64,000 nt of DNA. Origin: Chloroflexota bacterium (GTDB taxonomy: Bacteria > Chloroflexota > Dehalococcoidia > SM23-28-2 > JACOUE01). The notes under the pieces are model-generated. The model did not search any database, was not told where the DNA came from, and worked only from the letters and a program-made list of their open reading frames with translations. Made by a program: the position numbers and the translations under genes. Location of the stretch: contig JACOUE010000041.1 of NCBI GenBank assembly GCA_016178045.1, positions 1-64,000 of the forward strand, written 5' to 3'. Below, in pieces: positions 26,895-36,234 of this stretch (within the stretch, counting starts at the first letter, position 1; each line of letters opens with the position of its first letter).

Positions 26895-28250
26895 CTATGC
26901 CGCCGTGATCACCGAAGCCAGCTCGCGCACGTCCCGCACCCCCTCGAGGCCACCGACCAGCTCGACGATCCGCTCCACGGCTTCAGCAGGGAGGGCCCGC
27001 CGGGCGCAGTCGCGGAACTTGGCCGCCAGCTCCTCCCACGTCAGCGGCCGCTGCGGGTCACCTTTCGGCACGTCCACCCGCAGGCTATGCTCGCCGCCCT
27101 CCATCATCCGTATACGCACGTCGGCGTACCCACCGATGGGGAACGGCGCCTCTTCCTCCTCCTCCACGGCCCTCACCTTCGCCAGCAGGGCCTGGGCCTC
27201 CGGCCGGCGGACGGCGGTGTCGGTGAAGGAGTCCAGCGTCAACCAGCCGTCGAGCAGGGCGGCGGCCAGGCAGTACTCCAGGCTGAACTTGCCCTCCAGG
27301 CCGGTACGCGGCGTCCCCTTGATCAGCGGCATGAGCATGCCCCGGTTCACCCGCACCTCCACCGCCTCAACCTGGGACGCGTCGATACCGTTTGTGGCGC
27401 GCAGCTCCAGGGCCGCGTCCAGGGCGCGATGCGTGACATAACAACATGGATATAGCTTTACCCCTATCCCCGGCGAGACGATGTCGAACGGGTCGCCGAG
27501 GCCCTCGATGGAAGGGCTGTCCACCTTGGCGCCGGTGAAGGCGGGGAGGAAGCCGCTGTTGCCCTCGAGCGCCTGCTGGCTGGCGGTGAAGCCGCGGGCG
27601 GCCAGCTCGGCGGCGGCGAGGCCGTTGCGGGCGGCCAGGCCGGCGTGCAGCGGCTTGGTCATGGTGCCGAAGTTCTCGCGCAGGCCGGAGGCCATTGAGG
27701 CGGCGACGGCGAGCGCCATATGCGTCCGGCCTTCGTCGAGTCGGAGGAGGCGGGCGCAGCCCGCCGCGGCGCCGAGGGTGCCGAGAGTCGAGGTGGCGTG
27801 CCAGCCCAGCGCGTAGTGGGCCCCGCCGGCCAGCCTCCCCAGCTTCGTCTCCACCTCGAAGCCGAGAACGAAGGCGGCTATGAACTCCTGGCCGCTGGGG
27901 CGCGTCTTCTCGCCCAACGCGAGCAGGGCCGGCACTAACGGGACGCTGGGGTGACCCCGCATCGATACGTTGACGTCGTCGTAGTCGAGGGCGTGGCCGC
28001 TGGCGCCGTTGGCCAGCGCGGCCTGAGGGGCGGCCGTGCGAAAGCCGTGGCCCCAGACGCCGGCCTCCTCCACCCCGCCCTGCTGCCGCACCCACTCCGC
28101 CACGATGCCGCTGCTCTCCTCGCGGCAACCGGCGAGGGCCACGCCGAGGGTATCGAGGATCGCCCTCTTGGCCTCGGTGACGGCTTCGGGAGGGATGACC
28201 TCCGCTTCGGTTAGGGCCACAAAGCGGGCCAGGGTCTGGGTGACGCCCAC
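26895..28250 (-). CDS. MmgE/PrpD family protein
   Basis: DTLGVALAG, NGASGHALDYDDVNVSMRGHPSVPLVPALLALGE. Confidence 0.93.
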   Translation of the reverse strand: MGVTQTLARFVALTEAEVIPPEAVTEAKRAILDTLGVALAGCREESSGIVAEWVRQQGGVEEAGVWGHGFRTAAPQAALANGASGHALDYDDVNVSMRGHPSVPLVPALLALGEKTRPSGQEFIAAFVLGFEVETKLGRLAGGAHYALGWHATSTLGTLGAAAGCARLLRLDEGRTHMALAVAASMASGLRENFGTMTKPLHAGLAARNGLAAAELAARGFTASQQALEGNSGFLPAFTGAKVDSPSIEGLGDPFDIVSPGIGVKLYPCCYVTHRALDAALELRATNGIDASQVEAVEVRVNRGMLMPLIKGTPRTGLEGKFSLEYCLAAALLDGWLTLDSFTDTAVRRPEAQALLAKVRAVEEEEEAPFPIGGYADVRIRMMEGGEHSLRVDVPKGDPQRPLTWEELAAKFRDCARRALPAEAVERIVELVGGLEGVRDVRELASVITAA

Positions 28251-28367
28251 GTTCAGCCTCGCTGCGTTTACTTGGGGCCGGCTCCCTCATCATATCAGAC
28301 GCTGCGGCCTCGGCCTTGACCCTGCATTCAGCGGCCAGATATAATCCGCCCCGACTGGAGGAGTCGG

Positions 28368-29396
28368 ATGTACGTCTTGCAGAAGCTGAGCCGCATCGTC
28401 ATCCCCCGCACGGAGCTCACGTACCCCTGTCACCAGCTCAAGATGCACCAGAACGCGGCCGCCGCCCCCGTCGACTGCGTCATGGCCGACTTCGAGGACG
28501 CCTGCCCCTACGAGTTCAAGGGTGAGCCCAGCCGCCAGACCATGGTCGAGGCGCTGAACTCGGTCGACTTCGGCCACAAGGTCGTCGTCATCCGTCCCAA
28601 TAACATCCGCTCCAAGTACTTCCTGGGCGACCTCCAGGCGATCATGCTGGGCGCCCCCGACCGCTGTCACGGCATCATCCTCCCCAAAACCACCGGGCCC
28701 GAGGACATCGCCTACCTGGCGAAGCTGCTGGACCGGTTTGAGGAGGAGGGGCGCTGGACGACACGCGTCCAGATCGAGGCGCTTATCGAGACGCCGCTGG
28801 GCCTGGTCAACGCCTACCGGATCGCCACCGCCTCCAACCGCATGGCCGGCCTCATCTTCGGCATCGCGGATTTCTCGGCAGCCATGGGCATTCGGGAGAT
28901 GGTGGACGACCAGAACAAGAACTTCCACTACGCCAAGCAGGCCGTCGTTGTCGCCGCCAAGGCCGCCGGCCTGCACGCCGTCGATAACGCTTACCTTCGG
29001 CTCATCCGGAAGGACACGACGGAGGAGGAGGCCCGCCAGATCGAGGCGGGGCTGCGCCAGAAGAACGTCGAGGCGGCCAACCTGGGGATGGACGGCTCCT
29101 GGGTCATCCACCCCCAGCAGGCGGAGATCGTCAACGCCTGCTACACGCCGACCGACGAGGAGATCGAGAAGGCGAAGGAGGCCGTCGAGATCTACCACCA
29201 GTTGGGCGGCGGCTCCATCGTCAACCCGAAGACGGGGGAGTTCGAGGACGAGGCGACCGTCAAGGGCAAGCTGATGGACCTGGCCAAGGCGGTGCAGGCG
29301 GGCAAGCTGGACGCCGACTACCTGGCCGAGCAGGCGGCCAAGTCCAAGGCCGTCACCGGCTACGACATCCTCCAGGTGATGGGCCGGGTGGGGTAG
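28368..29396 (+). CDS. HpcH/HpaI aldolase / citrate lyase beta family (malyl-CoA lyase-like)
   Basis: DCVMADFEDACPYEFK, IIPKTTGPEDI-like segment, IEALIETPLGLVNAYRIA, FGIADFSAAMG, GMDGSWVIHPQQ. Confidence 0.9.
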   Translation: MYVLQKLSRIVIPRTELTYPCHQLKMHQNAAAAPVDCVMADFEDACPYEFKGEPSRQTMVEALNSVDFGHKVVVIRPNNIRSKYFLGDLQAIMLGAPDRCHGIILPKTTGPEDIAYLAKLLDRFEEEGRWTTRVQIEALIETPLGLVNAYRIATASNRMAGLIFGIADFSAAMGIREMVDDQNKNFHYAKQAVVVAAKAAGLHAVDNAYLRLIRKDTTEEEARQIEAGLRQKNVEAANLGMDGSWVIHPQQAEIVNACYTPTDEEIEKAKEAVEIYHQLGGGSIVNPKTGEFEDEATVKGKLMDLAKAVQAGKLDADYLAEQAAKSKAVTGYDILQVMGRVG

Positions 29397-29442
29397 ACCT
29401 CTCCGGCGGGCTCCGGTTAAGCTGCGATAATGTTAGCGAATA

Positions 29443-29552
29443 TGTCGTTCTGAGCGAAGCGAAGAATCTGGGGAGCGCTGGGGTGGGCCAAGCCCCACCG
29501 CCAGACCCTTCGCTCCGCCTGCCTATCGGCAGACAGGCTCAGGGTGACAGGT
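29443..29552. repeat. TTCTGAGCGAAGCGAAGAATCT-type inverted-repeat element
   Basis: TGTCGTTCTGAGCGAAGCGAAGAATCTGG ... CCAGACCCTTCGCT...CTCAGGGTGACAG terminal inverted repeat. Confidence 0.75.
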
Positions 29553-29557
29553 AGAGA

Positions 29558-30766
29558 ATGCGGTTCTACGAGTTCGAGGCCAAGAAACTGCTGGCCAGGC
29601 ACCGCGTGCCCCTGCCCGGGGGCGGCACCGCAGAAACGCCTGCTGACACCAGGCGGCTGGCCCAGGAGCTGGGCGGCCCCGTCGTCCTGAAGTCGCAGGT
29701 GCTGACGGGCGGCCGCATGAAGGCGGGCGGCGTCCGCTTCGCCGACTCCCCTCGGGAGGCGGAGCGGGAGGCCGCCGCGATCCTGGCCCTGGAGATCGGC
29801 GGGCAGATGCCCCGCTGCCTCCTGGTCGAATCGAAGGCCGCCGTAAGGCGCGAGTACTACGCCGGCGTCACCTACGACGCCCTGGCCAAGCTGCCGGTGA
29901 TCATCTTCAGCGACATGGGCGGCATCGACATCGAGGAGGTGGCGCGGGAGCACCCGGAGCACGTGGCCAAGGTCCACTTCTCAACGCTGCTGCCCGTCTC
30001 CGACTACAAGGCGAAGGAGCTGGTGCGCTCCCTGGGCGTCGGCGGCGGCGAGCTGACCGCGCTCACGACTATCGTCACCCGCCTTGCCCGGGCCTTCGTG
30101 GAGTACGACCTCACCCTGGCCGAGATCAACCCCCTCGGCCAGCTGGAGGACGGCAGCTTCGTGGCCCTGGACTGCCACATCGACATGGAGGACGAGGCCC
30201 GCGAACGCCACGCCGCCGTCCTGGAGAAGCTGGGGATCAGCAAGGACGAGCCTCGCCAGGCCCGGCCGCCCACCGATTTCGAGCTGCGCGGCGCCCAGGT
30301 GGACGCCGTCGACCACCGCGGCGTCGCCGGCCGCGTGGTGGAGTTCGACGGCGACCTGGGCCTGGTGATCGGCGCCGGCGGTGGCAGTCTCACCATCTTC
30401 GACGCCATCCGCAAGCACGGCGGCCGTCCCGCCAACTACTGCGAGATCGGCGGCAACCCCAGCGTCCGCAAGGCTGCCGAGCTGACGAAGCTCATCCTCA
30501 GCAAGCCCGGCGTCGACAAAATCGCCGTGCTCATGAACGTGGTCAGCAACACCCGCGTGGACATCGTGGCGCGCGGCGTGGTCAAGGGCGTGGTGGAGTC
30601 GGGCTTCGACCCGGCGGAGAAGATCGCCATCTTCCGCATCCCGGGCGCCTGGGAGGAGGAAGGCTTCAAGATCCTGCGTAAGTACGGCGTCGAGTACTGC
30701 GACCGCGGCGTCTCCATGTCGGAGGCGGCGCGGCGGGCGGTGGAGAAGACGAAGGCGAGTGTCTAG
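29558..30766 (+). CDS. ATP-grasp succinate--CoA (or malate--CoA) ligase, beta-subunit-like
   Basis: EFEAKKLLARHRVPLPGG, AEINPLGQLEDGSFVALDCHID, FDGDLGLVIGAGGGSLTIFDAIRKHGGRPANYCEIGGNPS. Confidence 0.88.
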   Translation: MRFYEFEAKKLLARHRVPLPGGGTAETPADTRRLAQELGGPVVLKSQVLTGGRMKAGGVRFADSPREAEREAAAILALEIGGQMPRCLLVESKAAVRREYYAGVTYDALAKLPVIIFSDMGGIDIEEVAREHPEHVAKVHFSTLLPVSDYKAKELVRSLGVGGGELTALTTIVTRLARAFVEYDLTLAEINPLGQLEDGSFVALDCHIDMEDEARERHAAVLEKLGISKDEPRQARPPTDFELRGAQVDAVDHRGVAGRVVEFDGDLGLVIGAGGGSLTIFDAIRKHGGRPANYCEIGGNPSVRKAAELTKLILSKPGVDKIAVLMNVVSNTRVDIVARGVVKGVVESGFDPAEKIAIFRIPGAWEEEGFKILRKYGVEYCDRGVSMSEAARRAVEKTKASV

Positions 30767-30780
30767 CGTGCCATCCCCCC

Positions 30781-30830
30781 GTCATTCTGAGCGAAGCGAA
30801 GCCTGCCCTGAGCGAAGCCGAAGGGAATCT
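30781..30830. repeat. CATTCTGAGCGAAGCGAAG-type repeat (short/compound copy)
   Basis: GTCATTCTGAGCGAAGCGAAGCCTGCCCTGAGCGAAGCCGAAGGGAATCT. Confidence 0.7.
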
Positions 30831-30881
30831 CGCGTCGTGACGTGTGCACGACAACACCCTCGCCGCGAGGTGTCCCCGGAA

Positions 30882-30941
30882 CCGCGGGTTTTAACCCGCG
30901 GCATGCCCTTCCCTCTGATACCGCAGGTTGCAACCTGCGGT
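30882..30941. repeat. twin-hairpin intergenic element (copy 2)
   Basis: CCGCGGGTTTTAACCCGCGG and perfect 22-nt palindrome ACCGCAGGTTGCAACCTGCGGT. Confidence 0.7.
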
Positions 30942-30955
30942 CTTGATCAATAGCC

Positions 30956-31861
30956 ATGTCCATCCTCGTCGACGGGAGCACCACCTTCATCATCCAGGGC
31001 ATCACCGGCCGCGAGGCCGTGAACATGACCCGCGAGTGCCTGGACTACGGCTCGAAGGTGGTGGGCGGGGTGACGCCCGGCCGCGGCGGCCGCGACGTCT
31101 ACGGCGTCCCCGTGTACGACACCGTCCGCGAGATCACGTCGCAGATGCATGTGGACGGTGCGGTGCTGGCCGTGCCGCCCGCCTTCGTGCGGGACGCCGC
31201 CCTGGAGGCGCTGGACAACGGCATCAAGCTGCTGGTCATCGTCACCGAGCGCATCCCCCGCGGCGAGGTGGCCCAGGTGCTGGAGTACGCCCGTCTCCAG
31301 GGCGCCCGCGTCATCGGCCCCAACTGCCTGGGAATCATCTCTCCGGGCAAGTCGAAGATGGGGGGAATCGGCGGCCCGGCCGAGGATACGCGCAAGGCGT
31401 ACCGGCCGGGGCCCGTCGGCGTGATGTCCCGGAGCGGCGGCATGACCACGGAGATATCGAACGCTCTCACCGCCGCCGGCCTGGGGGAGAGCACGGCGAT
31501 CAGCATCGGCGGTGACGCCATCATTGGCTCCACCTACGCCGAGCTGATGCCCCTCTTCGAGGCTGACCCCGAGACGAAGGCTATCGTGATCTACTCGGAG
31601 CCGGGCGGACCCATGGAGGCGCAGCTGGCGGAGTACGTACAGCGGAACGGCAGCCGGTTGCCCGTCGTCGCCTTCATGGCCGGGCGGTTCATGGACGCCA
31701 TGCCGGGCATGCGCTTCGGCCACGCCGGCACGATAGTGGAGGGACGCCAGGACACGGCCGCCGAGAAGATCCGCCGCCTGACCGAGGCGGGCATCTCCGT
31801 GGCCGAGGAGATATCGGACATTCCGAAGCTGGTGAAGGAGCGGCTGGGGGAAGTGGCCTGA
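30956..31861 (+). CDS. succinate--CoA (or malate--CoA) ligase alpha-subunit-like
   Basis: IIQGITGREAVNMTRECLDYGSKVVGGVTPGRGG, GPNCLGIISPGKSKMGG, GVMSRSGGMTTEI, FMAGRF. Confidence 0.93.
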   Translation: MSILVDGSTTFIIQGITGREAVNMTRECLDYGSKVVGGVTPGRGGRDVYGVPVYDTVREITSQMHVDGAVLAVPPAFVRDAALEALDNGIKLLVIVTERIPRGEVAQVLEYARLQGARVIGPNCLGIISPGKSKMGGIGGPAEDTRKAYRPGPVGVMSRSGGMTTEISNALTAAGLGESTAISIGGDAIIGSTYAELMPLFEADPETKAIVIYSEPGGPMEAQLAEYVQRNGSRLPVVAFMAGRFMDAMPGMRFGHAGTIVEGRQDTAAEKIRRLTEAGISVAEEISDIPKLVKERLGEVA

Positions 31862-31890
31862 GGACAATGTTCGGTCGCATCATCTCTCCC

Positions 31891-31945
31891 CGTAGGGGCC
31901 GAGCTTTAGCTCGGCCCAGGACAGAGTTCAAGCTCTGTCCCTACG
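31891..31945. repeat. twin-hairpin intergenic element (copy 3)
   Basis: CGTAGGG-[GCCGAGCTTTAGCTCGGC]-[GGACAGAGTTCAAGCTCTGTCC]-CTACG. Confidence 0.75.
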
Positions 31946-31967
31946 GCGCCAGGCAGGGCTTCGCCTG

Positions 31968-32213
31968 ATGGGCATGTTCATCCGTGTTGACCTGGACCCG
32001 AAGGTGGCCGCTCAGGCCGACCTGGCGAAGAAGCTGGCCGAGGTCTGCCCGGTCAACATCTTCGAGCAGTCCGCCGACGGCGGTGCCCGCGTGGTGCCGG
32101 AGAACGAGGACGAGTGCGTCCTCTGCGAGCTGTGCGTGCAGGCGGCGCCCCCGCGCGGCGTCCGTGTCGTCAAGCTGTACGACGAGGGGTCCAGCCTGGA
32201 GCGGCTGGAGTAG
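31968..32213 (+). CDS. small ferredoxin-like protein (FixX-like)
   Basis: CPVNIFEQS...NEDECVLCELCVQAAPP: CP plus CxxCxxC for one [4Fe-4S]. Confidence 0.7.
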   Translation: MGMFIRVDLDPKVAAQADLAKKLAEVCPVNIFEQSADGGARVVPENEDECVLCELCVQAAPPRGVRVVKLYDEGSSLERLE

Positions 32214-32228
32214 GACCGTCTCTTCGGC

Positions 32229-32666
32229 CTACTGCGGCGCCGGGTCGAGCAGCACCACCGCCTCCCCCGTGACCACCGGCTCGCCGTCCTGGTTGTAGCA
32301 CTCCGTCTTCACCGTCACGATCCGCTTCTGCGGGTCGACTCCCTTCGCTTCCACCACCGCCCGCACCTCGTCGCCGATGAAGACGGGGCGCAGGAAGCGC
32401 AGGCTCTGGCTCAGATAGATGACGCAGCAGTTGGGCGCCAGCTTTGTCCCCAGGGCCGCCGAGATGAAGCCGGCGCTGAGGATGCCGTGGGCCACGTTCC
32501 GACCGAAGCGCGTCCTGCCGGCGTACGCCTCGTCCAGGTGGAGGGGGTTGGCGTCGCCGGTGACCTCGGCGAAGCGGACGATGTCGTCGCGGGTCACCGT
32601 CTTCCGGAACTCCGCCCGGTCCCCCACCTTTACGCCCAGCACGTCGGCCACAGCCTCGCCTCCCAT
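32229..32666 (-). CDS. MaoC-like (R)-enoyl-CoA hydratase
   Basis: FAEVTGDANPLHLDEAYAGRTRFGRNVAHGILSAGFISAALG. Confidence 0.92.
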   Translation of the reverse strand: MGGEAVADVLGVKVGDRAEFRKTVTRDDIVRFAEVTGDANPLHLDEAYAGRTRFGRNVAHGILSAGFISAALGTKLAPNCCVIYLSQSLRFLRPVFIGDEVRAVVEAKGVDPQKRIVTVKTECYNQDGEPVVTGEAVVLLDPAPQ

Positions 32667-32672
32667 CGCGGC

Positions 32673-33920
32673 CTAGGGCAGGCCCTTTAGGCCCGGACGG
32701 GGTGCGCTGACCAGGGCGACCATGTTCCCCTCCGGGTGTTTGTTCTCGGACATCAGCTGGTGGGCCAGCCCGATCTCGTCGAAGGCGAACACCCGCGACA
32801 GGCAAGGGTCGATCTTGCCGTCGACGACCAGCTGGTTGAAGGCGGCGGCCTGGTCGTCGTTGGCGAAGTGGGAGCCCTGGAACCGCTTCTGCCGCATCCA
32901 CAGGTAGCGGAGGTCGACCACGGCGTTGTAGCCGGTAGTGCCGGCGCAGATCACCACCATCCCGCCGGTGTCGCAGACGAAGATGGAGGTGGGGATGGTG
33001 TCCTCGCCCGGGTGCTCGAAGACGATACGCGGGCTCTTGCGCTCGCCGACGGCGTCCCAGATCGCCTTGCCGAAGGCGCGCACACCCTCTAGCCAGCGGC
33101 CGTAGCCCTCGCGGTCGGTCCAGTGGGGCATCATCCCCCAGTGGTCGAACTTCTTGCGGTTAATGCAGCCCTTGGCGCCCAGGCGCTGGCAGAACTCGAA
33201 CTTGTCGTCGCTGGAGACGACGGCCACGGGGATGCCGCCGAACTCGCGCGCGATCTGGGTGGCCATGGAGCCGAGGCCGCCGGCGCCGCCCCACACCAGT
33301 ACCACGTTCCCCGGCTCTACCACGTGCGGCGGCCAAGCCCGCAGCATCCGGTAAGCGGTGGAGCCCACCAGCGTGGGGGCAGCCGCCTCCTCCCAGGTCA
33401 GGTGGGGCGCCTTGGGCAGGCACTGGTGTCCCTGCACCTTGGTGAACTGGGCGAAGCTTCCCCAGTTGGTCTCGTAGCCCCAGATGCGGGCCGAAGGCGC
33501 CAGCATCGGGTCGCCGCCGGCCTTGATGAAAGGGTCGTCGCGGTCCCACCAGCCGCAGTGGACGACCACGTGGTCGCCTACCTTGACGTTGGTGACTTCG
33601 TCGCCCACCGCGTAGACGATGCCCGAGGCGTCGCTCCCGCCGATGTGGAAGCCGGAGAGGTCGCCTTCTCGCTCGTGCACCTGGATGACGTCGAGGGGCT
33701 GGCCCAGGGCCGCCCAGACGTTGTTGTAGTTGATGCCGGCCGCCATGACGAACACCAGGACCTCGTCCGGCTTGAGGGACGGCGTCTCGACCTTCTCTAC
33801 CTGGAAGGCGGCGGTGGGCTGCCCGAACCGTTCTCTGCGGATCAGCTGGGCGTACATGTACTTGGGGACGTACCCCAGGGGCGGGACCTCGCCAATCTCG
33901 CAGACCTCGGTAGTGCGCAA
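32673..33920 (-). CDS. ccr: crotonyl-CoA carboxylase/reductase
   Basis: [70 protein letters not shown]. Confidence 0.93.
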   Translation of the reverse strand: MRTTEVCEIGEVPPLGYVPKYMYAQLIRRERFGQPTAAFQVEKVETPSLKPDEVLVFVMAAGINYNNVWAALGQPLDVIQVHEREGDLSGFHIGGSDASGIVYAVGDEVTNVKVGDHVVVHCGWWDRDDPFIKAGGDPMLAPSARIWGYETNWGSFAQFTKVQGHQCLPKAPHLTWEEAAAPTLVGSTAYRMLRAWPPHVVEPGNVVLVWGGAGGLGSMATQIAREFGGIPVAVVSSDDKFEFCQRLGAKGCINRKKFDHWGMMPHWTDREGYGRWLEGVRAFGKAIWDAVGERKSPRIVFEHPGEDTIPTSIFVCDTGGMVVICAGTTGYNAVVDLRYLWMRQKRFQGSHFANDDQAAAFNQLVVDGKIDPCLSRVFAFDEIGLAHQLMSENKHPEGNMVALVSAPRPGLKGLP

Positions 33921-34132
33921 GGGGGGCCTCCTTCTCCCGGCCGTGAGGGGCTGCGGCGACCAATATACCGTCTGGGCCGGCGGCGGCGCAACCTCGGCGG
34001 AAGCACCGTTCGGGTTGCGGTCTAGCGCGGGCTAGGATTAAACTAAAGCGCGCGCAGCGGGCTTTGACCAAAGGTTCACCCGTGCCGCCCGTCGCCGGCC
34101 TCGCTGAGGCCGGGCGACGCCGAGGAGTGATT

Positions 34133-35305
34133 ATGCCGACGCCGACTCTCGCCGCCCTGACGGAGGAGCAGCAGCTCATCGTCTCGGAGGTGCGCCGCTT
34201 CGTGGAGAAGGAGGTCCTGCCCATCGCCACGGAGCTGGAGCACCGCGACGAGTACCCGGCCGCCCTCATCGACCAGATGAAAGGCCTCGGCATGATGGGG
34301 ATCACCATTCCCCCCGAGTACGGCGGCCTGGGCCTCCCCTTCACCACCTACTCCGCCATCGTCGAGGAGCTGTCGCGGGGTTGGATGAGCCTGGGCGGCG
34401 TCATCAACACCCACGCCATGGTCTCCTGGATGATCAACAGCTTTGGCACGGAGGAGCAGAAGCGGTGCTGGCTCCCCGCCATGGCCACCGGCGAGAAGCG
34501 GGCCGGCCTCTGCATGACCGAGCCCAACGCCGGCTCCGACCTTCAGGCCATCCAGATGACCGCCGTCCGGGACGGCGATGACTACGTCCTCAACGGGACG
34601 AAGATGTTCGTGAGCAACGGGGTCCAGGGCAAGCTCTTCGCCGTCCTCACCAAGACGGACCCGCGGGCCCAGCCGCCGTACTCCGGCATGACCACCTTCA
34701 TCGTCGACAAGGACGAGACGCCGGGCATGACCGTCGGCCGCCTCATCGAGAAGCTGGGCTACAAGGGCATCGACACCACGGAGCTGTTCTTCGAGGACGC
34801 CCGGGTGCCCGCCGGCAACGTCGTCGGCGGCGAGGAGGGCCAGGGCTGGTACCACATCATGGCCACCATCGAGATCGGCCGCATCAACGTGGCCTCCCGC
34901 GCCGTCGGCGTGGCGACGGCGGCGCTCGAGGACTCCGTCCGCTACTCGAAGCAGCGGCGCACGTTCGGCCGGCCCATCGCCGACCACCAGGCGATCCAGC
35001 TCATGCTGGCCGACATGGCCACCAAGATCGAGGCGGCCCGCCTTCTCACGCGGGCGGCGGCCGCCCGCAAGGACGCCGGGGAGCGCGCCGACCTCTGGGT
35101 GGGGATGGCCAAGCTGTTCGCCACCGAGGTGGCGCAGGAGGTCTCCCTCATGGCCCTCCGTATCCACGGCGGCTACGGCTACACCAAGGAGATGCGGGTC
35201 GAGCGCTACTACCGCGACGCCCCCTTCATGCTCATCGGCGAGGGGACGAACGAGATCCAGAAGCTGGTCATCGCCCGCAACATCCTCAAGATGTTCGGGG
35301 AGTAG
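34133..35305 (+). CDS. acyl-CoA dehydrogenase
   Basis: LCMTEPNAGSDLQAIQMTAVRDGDDYVLNGTKMFVSNG, RIHGGYGYTKEMRVERYYRDAPFMLIGEGTNEIQ. Confidence 0.95.
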   Translation: MPTPTLAALTEEQQLIVSEVRRFVEKEVLPIATELEHRDEYPAALIDQMKGLGMMGITIPPEYGGLGLPFTTYSAIVEELSRGWMSLGGVINTHAMVSWMINSFGTEEQKRCWLPAMATGEKRAGLCMTEPNAGSDLQAIQMTAVRDGDDYVLNGTKMFVSNGVQGKLFAVLTKTDPRAQPPYSGMTTFIVDKDETPGMTVGRLIEKLGYKGIDTTELFFEDARVPAGNVVGGEEGQGWYHIMATIEIGRINVASRAVGVATAALEDSVRYSKQRRTFGRPIADHQAIQLMLADMATKIEAARLLTRAAAARKDAGERADLWVGMAKLFATEVAQEVSLMALRIHGGYGYTKEMRVERYYRDAPFMLIGEGTNEIQKLVIARNILKMFGE

Positions 35306-35316
35306 CATAGCGCGAT

Positions 35317-35514
35317 GTGAACGTTCGAGATGTCTTGCGACTCTTGAGAGAGGACGGGTGGTACGTGGTGAGAGTGAAGGGCAGCCATCGACAGTTGAAG
35401 CACGCGACCAAGCCGGGTCGCGTGACGGTGGCAGGACGTCTCGGTCACGAGCTTGCGCCGGGAACGCTCAACAGCATCCTTAAGCAAGCAAGCTTGAAGC
35501 GTGGAGACGAGTGA
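35317..35514 (+). CDS. hicA: HicA-like toxin (mRNA interferase)
   Basis: VLRLLREDGWYVVRVKGSHRQLKHATKPGRVTVAGRLGHELAPGTLNSILKQA; conserved GSHxxxxH. Confidence 0.92.
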   Translation: MNVRDVLRLLREDGWYVVRVKGSHRQLKHATKPGRVTVAGRLGHELAPGTLNSILKQASLKRGDE

Positions 35515-35735
35515 TGAGGCGCTTCCTCATTGTCATAGAAAAAGCCGACCGAAATTTTTCCGCCTATGCGCCCGACCTTCCCGGGTGCGTCGCCACCGGT
35601 AAGACTGTGAAGGAGACGCAGGCCAAGATGTACGAGGCGATCCTTCTTCACGTCGAAGGCATGAAGGAAGACGGCCTGCCGGTTCCAGAGCCGCACGCAC
35701 GGGCTCAATACGTTGTGCTGTCGGAGGCTGTGTGA
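35511..35735 (+). CDS. hicB: HicB-like antitoxin (N-terminal domain only)
   Basis: FLIVIEKADRNFSAYAPDLPGCVATGKTVKETQAKMYEAILLHVEGM; ATGA overlap with hicA. Confidence 0.9.
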   Translation: MMRRFLIVIEKADRNFSAYAPDLPGCVATGKTVKETQAKMYEAILLHVEGMKEDGLPVPEPHARAQYVVLSEAV

Positions 35736-36205
35736 GCGTGTCTGAATTCGGTCGCTATTTCGAGGAGTTCGAGGTCGGTGACGTGTACAAGCACTGGCCG
35801 GGCCGCACCATCACCGAGGCCGACGACGTCCTCTTCTGCATGCTCACCATGAACCACCACCCTCTTCACATTGACGCCAACTACGCCAAGGACAGCCAGT
35901 ACGGCCGGCAGGTGGTGGTGGGGAACCTGGTGGTGGACATCGCCATGGGGCTGAGCGTGCCGGACGTTTCGGGCAAAGCCCTGGCCAACTTGGGGTTCGA
36001 GAAGGTCGAGTTCCTGGCCCCCACCTTCCACGGCGACACCATCTACTCCGAGTCGACCGTTCTGGACAAGAAGGAGACGTCGAAGGCGGACCGCGGCGTC
36101 GTTACCGTGGAGACGCGCGCCGTCAACCAGCGGGGCGAGACCGTGATGCGGTTCCGCCGCTCCGTCCTGGTGGCGAAGCGGGGCGCGCAGGGCGCCCCCA
36201 AGTAG
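35732..36205 (+). CDS. MaoC-family hydratase (candidate mesaconyl-CoA hydratase-type)
   Basis: [35 protein letters not shown]; overlaps the hicB stop. Confidence 0.88.
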   Translation: MSVSEFGRYFEEFEVGDVYKHWPGRTITEADDVLFCMLTMNHHPLHIDANYAKDSQYGRQVVVGNLVVDIAMGLSVPDVSGKALANLGFEKVEFLAPTFHGDTIYSESTVLDKKETSKADRGVVTVETRAVNQRGETVMRFRRSVLVAKRGAQGAPK

Positions 36206-36234
36206 AGGGCGTGCCCGCCCGGGAGGTGCAGCCT

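Noticed and set aside
31968-32213. Ferredoxin-like CELCVQAAPP as a second Sec/lost-Cys case
   Set aside because: No in-frame TGA; four cysteines suffice for one [4Fe-4S] cluster, consistent with FixX-like proteins.
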